A stretch of 64,000 bases of DNA from an uncultured Bacteroides sp. (GTDB lineage: Bacteria > Bacteroidota > Bacteroidia > Bacteroidales > Bacteroidaceae). The stretch lies in contig CASENE010000058.1 of assembly GCA_949289265.1 (NCBI GenBank), positions 1-64,000 of the forward strand, written 5' to 3'. A model generated the notes under the pieces. It saw only the letters and a program-made list of their open reading frames with translations, was not told the DNA's origin and ran no database searches. Below, in pieces: positions 60,846 through 64,000 of this stretch. Position 1 is the first letter of the stretch. Each line of letters starts with the position of its first letter. Position numbers and translations under genes: made by a program.

Positions 60846-61066
60846 CCCAATCTCCCTCCGTTCCGTTTGCAAATGGTGGAAAGGTCGTTTACGGCATCTT
60901 CCAACGACAGCTGGTGTTCAGCTTCATAACATTCATCCAAGAAATCAATGCCCTTGAACCGGGTCAGATAGCCAAAAGCCTGTTTGGCTGTCAACCGATA
61001 GCGGTCGGCAAAGGCATTGATGCAGTATATCATGTAAGTGATACGGTTCTGAAGTTGCTCGTTCAT
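60842..61066 (-). CDS. DUF3791 protein, first copy
   Basis: A 74-aa helical protein: ITYMIYCINAFADRYRLTAKQAFGYLTRFKGIDFLDECYEAEHQL. It differs clearly from the second DUF3791 copy at 60157, so the two may have different partners. It is first in the three-gene operon and has a consensus promoter. Confidence 0.82.
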   Translation of the reverse strand: MNEQLQNRITYMIYCINAFADRYRLTAKQAFGYLTRFKGIDFLDECYEAEHQLSLEDAVNDLSTICKRNGGRLG

Positions 61067-61094
61067 AGCTTCCTTTTTTAGTGATTATATGCCA

Positions 61095-61126
61095 CAAAAA
61101 TAAGCATTCCCGCCTGCAAATCCAAA
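61095..61126 (-). promoter_or_regulatory. Promoter of the DUF3791-DUF3990-DUF3791 operon
   Basis: On the minus strand TTTG (61126-61123), a 20-nt spacer and TATTTTTG (61102-61095) match the consensus. The first ATG is 29 nt downstream. Confidence 0.72.
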
Positions 61127-61134
61127 TGTCACCC

Positions 61135-61200
61135 GTCCCAATTTCCTCCCGTCCGTCCCACTCCCTTCCCGCTCGTCACAAATCCTTGCCGTCTGTCCCG
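61135..61200 (+). repeat. 20-nt periodic repeat
   Basis: GTCCCA, GTCCCA, GTCACA and GTCCCG recur at exactly 20-nt steps (61135, 61155, 61175, 61195). The bases between are pyrimidine-rich and only loosely similar. It is a weaker version of the arrays elsewhere in the window. Confidence 0.6.
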
Positions 61201-61259
61201 GATATTTTTCTCCCTCAGAATCAGTGCATAAGTTAGCAGCGTAATCAAAACATGTTCGT

Positions 61260-61679
61260 ATGAAAACTAAAGCAATGATTCTCCTCGCCGCCCTCTTCCT
61301 GACGGGAAGTGCGGCACGGGTGCAGGCCCAGAGCCTGACCCTCGAAGTGCGCGACATCGACCGCGTGCAAGGTTTCCTCTATGTCGCCGTCTATTCCTCC
61401 CCGGAAAGTTTCCTGAAGAAAACCCTCGCGGGCTTCCGCGTGGAGGTGAAAGGCAAGACCGTCACCATTCCCTGCGAAGGCCTGCCCAAGGGGACGTATG
61501 CCCTGGCTCTCTACCAGGACCTGAACGACAACGGCACGCTGGACACCGGTGCCTTCGGCATCCCCACGGAGCCGACCGCCTTCAGCCGCGACGCGCAGGG
61601 CGTGATGGGGCCTCCCACGTTCGTGGATTGCAGTTTCACGTTGCGCAGTGACACCACGCTCTTGGTGCATCTGCGCTGA
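61260..61679 (+). CDS. DUF2141 domain protein, exported
   Basis: A 139-aa secreted protein with a signal peptide (MILLAALFLTGSAARVQAQ). SLTLEVRDIDRVQGFLYVAVYSSPESFL and the conserved YALALYQDLNDNGTLDTGAFGIPTEP mark DUF2141. Function unknown; these proteins often lie beside TonB-dependent receptors, as here. Confidence 0.9.
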   Translation: MKTKAMILLAALFLTGSAARVQAQSLTLEVRDIDRVQGFLYVAVYSSPESFLKKTLAGFRVEVKGKTVTIPCEGLPKGTYALALYQDLNDNGTLDTGAFGIPTEPTAFSRDAQGVMGPPTFVDCSFTLRSDTTLLVHLR

Positions 61680-61690
61680 TGCTTCGGTAG

Positions 61691-61844
61691 AGACGGTGGT
61701 TTTCCCACCATCGGTAGTCTCGCTCCCAGGCTTTGGTAGTCTCGCTCCCAGGCTTTGGTAGTCACGCTCCCAGGCTTTGGTAGTCACGCTCCCAGGCCTT
61801 GGGAGTCGCATTACCACGCCGTGGAAGCGAGGCTACCAAACTGT
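61691..61844 (+). repeat. Family D tandem array (seven 22-nt units)
   Basis: Units start at 61691, 61713, 61735, 61757, 61779, 61801 and 61823. Units 2-5 are nearly identical (GGTAGTCTCGCTCCC). Unit 1 contains GGTGG-TTTT-CCCACC. The last two are diverged. The array lies between the DUF2141 gene and the receptor, ending 57 nt before the receptor start. Confidence 0.9.
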
Positions 61845-61901
61845 GAAATATGATTTGGTATTCCTATATGTATAATTTTCAGATAGATACATGCTAAGCT
61901 T

Positions 61902-63806
61902 ATGAAACGGTTCCTCTTCTTTCTTCTTGCGGGAAGCCTGTCCCTTCCCCTTTGGGCGCAGGCCTCCTTCGCCGATACCATCCGCCTGACGCTCTTTGCC
62001 GACACCGTGACGCTGGACGAGGTGGTGGTGACCGACCGCCGCACGCCCGCTGCCAACAGCCGCTGGAGCGACCTGCATCCCGTGGAGCTGGTCACCGTGG
62101 CAGGCTCGAACGGCGACCTTTATAAGGCGTTGCAGACCTTTCCCGGCGTGCAGGTGCAGAGCGAGACAGGCCGCCTCTTGGTGCGCGGGGGCAGCAGCGA
62201 GGAGACGCAGACCTACATCGATGGCCTGCACGTGCTGAAGCCCTACACCTCGACGGGTATTAACACGGCGGCACGGGGGCGGTACTCCACGTTCATGTTC
62301 AGCGGAGTCAACCTGGCCACGGGTGGCGCGCCGCTGGAGTACGGGCAGGCCCTCTCCGCCGTTCTCCCCTTGGAGACGAAGGACGAAAGCCCCGTGACGA
62401 AGCTGGGCATGAACGCTTCCATCGTAGGCGTAGGCGGCGGAGGGACGCGGGCTTTCCGCCGGGGCTCGCTCTCCGTGGACTTGACGTACCAGCATTTGGG
62501 ATTGTATAATAAGATGTATAGCGGGCGGCGCGAGTTCGAGGAGCCGTACCAGATGTTTTCCGCCGCCACGCAGTTCCGCCATGCCTTGGGTGAGAATGTG
62601 CTTTTGAAGATTTACGGGCAATACGACCGTACCGACTTCGCCTCCTACGAGGGGGAGGACACGCGCCGCCTCTTCTCCTTGGGCGAGGACAATGTCTACG
62701 TAAATGCCACCCTGCGCCGGCGGATGAAGGATGGTTGGGAGGGATATGCGGGCGCGGCCTTCTCCTACAACCGGCAGGGCATCACGGGTGCGGCCCAACC
62801 CGATGACTGTTGGGAGGAACGCCAGCAGGAACTGCATGTGAAGGCCACGGCTTCGCGCCTATGGAACAACGGCCTGCGCATCGGGGGCGGGGTGGAGAGC
62901 TTCATCCGCCGCTATGCGAACCGTTATGCGTGGCAAGAGATGGAAAGCGCGGGCAAGGTGCGCCCCGTGGTGTCCGCCGCCTTCCTGTCCGCCATGTGGT
63001 TTCCGTGGGAGAGGCTGAAGGCTGAGGCTTCCGTGCGGGCGGAATATACGGGGCAGGACAAACGGATGAGCCTCTCGCCCCGCGTGGCGGTGAACTGTTA
63101 TGCGGGCGATGCCGTCCTCTCGGCCACCGTGGGGCGCTATACCCAGCAGGCGGAGTTCCGTCTCTTGGCCCTCCGTTCCGGCTTGAAGTCCTCCACGTGC
63201 TGGCAATACAACCTGGGCGTGCAGTATGAGCGGGGCGGACGTATCGGCAAGGCGGAGGCATATTACAAGGATTACAATCGTCTGCCCCTGTGGGAGAACA
63301 CCTCCCTCACCGCCCATGGCCACGGGTACAGCATGGGCTTCGACCTCTTCTTTCTTGACCGCACTTCGCTGAAGAACGTGGAGTACCGCCTCTCCTACAC
63401 CTACAACCTCTCGCGCCGCCGCTACCTAGAGTACACCGAACTGACTACGCCTCCCTATGCCACGCGCCACAATGCTTCCTTCGTCCTCCGGTGGTCCATC
63501 CCCCGCCTGCGCCTCATCCTCGGCCTGACGGACACCTACGCCAGCGGTCGCCCCTGGCACAACCCCGCCCTCCCCGGCCTGATGAACGACGAGGCGAAGC
63601 CCTACAACAGCCTCGACCTGGGGCTGACGTTCCTGCTCAGTCCGAAAGTCATCCTCACCGCCTCGGCCACGAACGTCCTTGGCCGGTGCAACGAGTTCGG
63701 CCGGGTGGACGGGCATCCCGTTCTGGCCTCGGCGGACCATTTCTTCTATGTCGGGGTGTATGTGACGCTGGGGAGAAAGGCGGCGTATGACGTGTCGAAT
63801 TTCTGA
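61902..63806 (+). CDS. TonB-dependent outer-membrane receptor
   Basis: A 634-aa protein with a signal peptide (FLFFLLAGSLSLPLWAQ). The TonB-box-like VTLDEVVVTDRR leads into the plug domain (PGVQVQSETGRLLVRGGSSEETQTYIDGL), then a 22-strand-type barrel ending in Phe (YDVSNF). It is shorter than SusC-type receptors and lacks the N-terminal carboxypeptidase-like domain and a SusD partner. The substrate is unknown; a metal or cofactor is more likely than a glycan. Confidence 0.92.
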   Translation: MKRFLFFLLAGSLSLPLWAQASFADTIRLTLFADTVTLDEVVVTDRRTPAANSRWSDLHPVELVTVAGSNGDLYKALQTFPGVQVQSETGRLLVRGGSSEETQTYIDGLHVLKPYTSTGINTAARGRYSTFMFSGVNLATGGAPLEYGQALSAVLPLETKDESPVTKLGMNASIVGVGGGGTRAFRRGSLSVDLTYQHLGLYNKMYSGRREFEEPYQMFSAATQFRHALGENVLLKIYGQYDRTDFASYEGEDTRRLFSLGEDNVYVNATLRRRMKDGWEGYAGAAFSYNRQGITGAAQPDDCWEERQQELHVKATASRLWNNGLRIGGGVESFIRRYANRYAWQEMESAGKVRPVVSAAFLSAMWFPWERLKAEASVRAEYTGQDKRMSLSPRVAVNCYAGDAVLSATVGRYTQQAEFRLLALRSGLKSSTCWQYNLGVQYERGGRIGKAEAYYKDYNRLPLWENTSLTAHGHGYSMGFDLFFLDRTSLKNVEYRLSYTYNLSRRRYLEYTELTTPPYATRHNASFVLRWSIPRLRLILGLTDTYASGRPWHNPALPGLMNDEAKPYNSLDLGLTFLLSPKVILTASATNVLGRCNEFGRVDGHPVLASADHFFYVGVYVTLGRKAAYDVSNF

Positions 63807-63826
63807 GCGGCGTTATCCATGACAAA

Positions 63827-63892
63827 GGCGCGGAAGGCGCGGATTCACGGATGAGGCTTGTGCTCTCCGTTAGGTTCCGCGCATTCCGCGCC
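63827..63892. repeat. Large inverted repeat with GCGCGGA core
   Basis: GGCGCGGAAGGCGCGGA near 63827 faces TCCGCGCATTCCGCGCC ending at 63892, with an inner ACGGA/TCCGT pairing. It lies between convergent genes and probably terminates both. Confidence 0.75.
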
Positions 63893-63916
63893 TGCATGCA
63901 GGGGTGTTCTTTCCCT

Positions 63917-64000
63917 TTAGTCGTCGATGTCAATCACCTGGAACTGGTTGTTGAAGGTAATCTCCCAGCGGTTGGACAGCTTGACTTCCCATTCGCGCGA
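63917..64000 (-). CDS. C-terminal end of a minus-strand gene, PepSY-like
   Basis: The last 27 codons plus stop (TAA) of a protein that continues past the window. The residues end NQFQVIDIDD and begin REWEVKLSNRWEITF. This pattern resembles the repeated motif of Bacteroidetes PepSY-like (DUF2874) periplasmic proteins. The assignment is tentative. Confidence 0.5.
   Translation of the reverse strand, partial: SREWEVKLSNRWEITFNNQFQVIDIDD

Overview
The window is a GC-rich chromosomal segment of a Bacteroidales bacterium, most likely Bacteroidaceae or a close relative. The support is: Bacteroidetes-type promoters (TTTG, 19-20 nt, TAnnTTTG) in front of many genes; few Shine-Dalgarno sites; lineage genes such as the outer-membrane lipoprotein TamL, a DUF4290 protein, DUF349-repeat, EFR1-type ferredoxin and DUF2141 proteins; and a TonB-dependent receptor. 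I do not name a species.

Layout. 1-98 is the 3' end of a 5S rRNA, so an rRNA operon lies to the left. 231-5337 holds hisS, a coupled small membrane peptide plus EFR1 ferredoxin, a lipoprotein and a stand-alone AICAR transformylase. 5463-10760 holds a DUF349 protein, rsmA-mgtE and a UPF0104-type membrane protein. 11545-16225 holds two poorly characterised genes, the second an 892-aa AAA+ ATPase behind a structured leader that ends in an intrinsic terminator. 16328-23787 holds pepD, a micropeptide locus, initiator tRNA, TetR-fabG, a RluA-type pseudouridine synthase and a DPP-type S9 peptidase. 24399-31731 is a signalling and envelope block: a sigma-54 response regulator diverging from a cyclophilin-M16 peptidase-MATE-hybrid kinase run. 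32090-39536 is tamB-tamL. 39811-43101 holds a sugar-nucleotide transferase and three exported proteins. 43207-49052 is a minus-strand housekeeping run (tsaB, DUF4290, rimM, M23, dxr, rseP). 49402-51728 is yicC-gmk-small membrane protein-nadD. 51836-57809 is central metabolism (gdhA, malic enzyme with a coupled membrane peptide, O-acetylhomoserine sulfhydrylase). 57924-63806 holds an amidase, a monooxygenase-like protein, a membrane LytTR regulator, a DUF3791-DUF3990-DUF3791 module, a DUF2141 protein and a TonB-dependent receptor. The window ends in a partial minus-strand gene.

The most unusual property is in the intergenic DNA. At least eleven tandem arrays with an exact 22- or 23-nt period fill gaps between ordinary genes. 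They fall into at least five unrelated sequence families, yet share the period, the contiguous head-to-tail layout and usually a dyad in each unit. One family occurs six times (four units per copy, five in one), another twice in opposite orientations. The longest is a 15-unit, 23-nt array between tamB and tamL, in which the dyad sequence changes three times along the array while dyad symmetry is kept. There are no spacers and no cas genes, so these are not CRISPR.

Other points: two micro-membrane proteins joined to metabolic genes by ATGA overlaps, a 33-aa peptide gene with its own promoter and terminator, a candidate toxin-antitoxin-like DUF3791/DUF3990 operon, and a predicted phosphorelay from the hybrid kinase to the sigma-54 regulator. 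All assignments come from reading motifs by eye; no database search was run.
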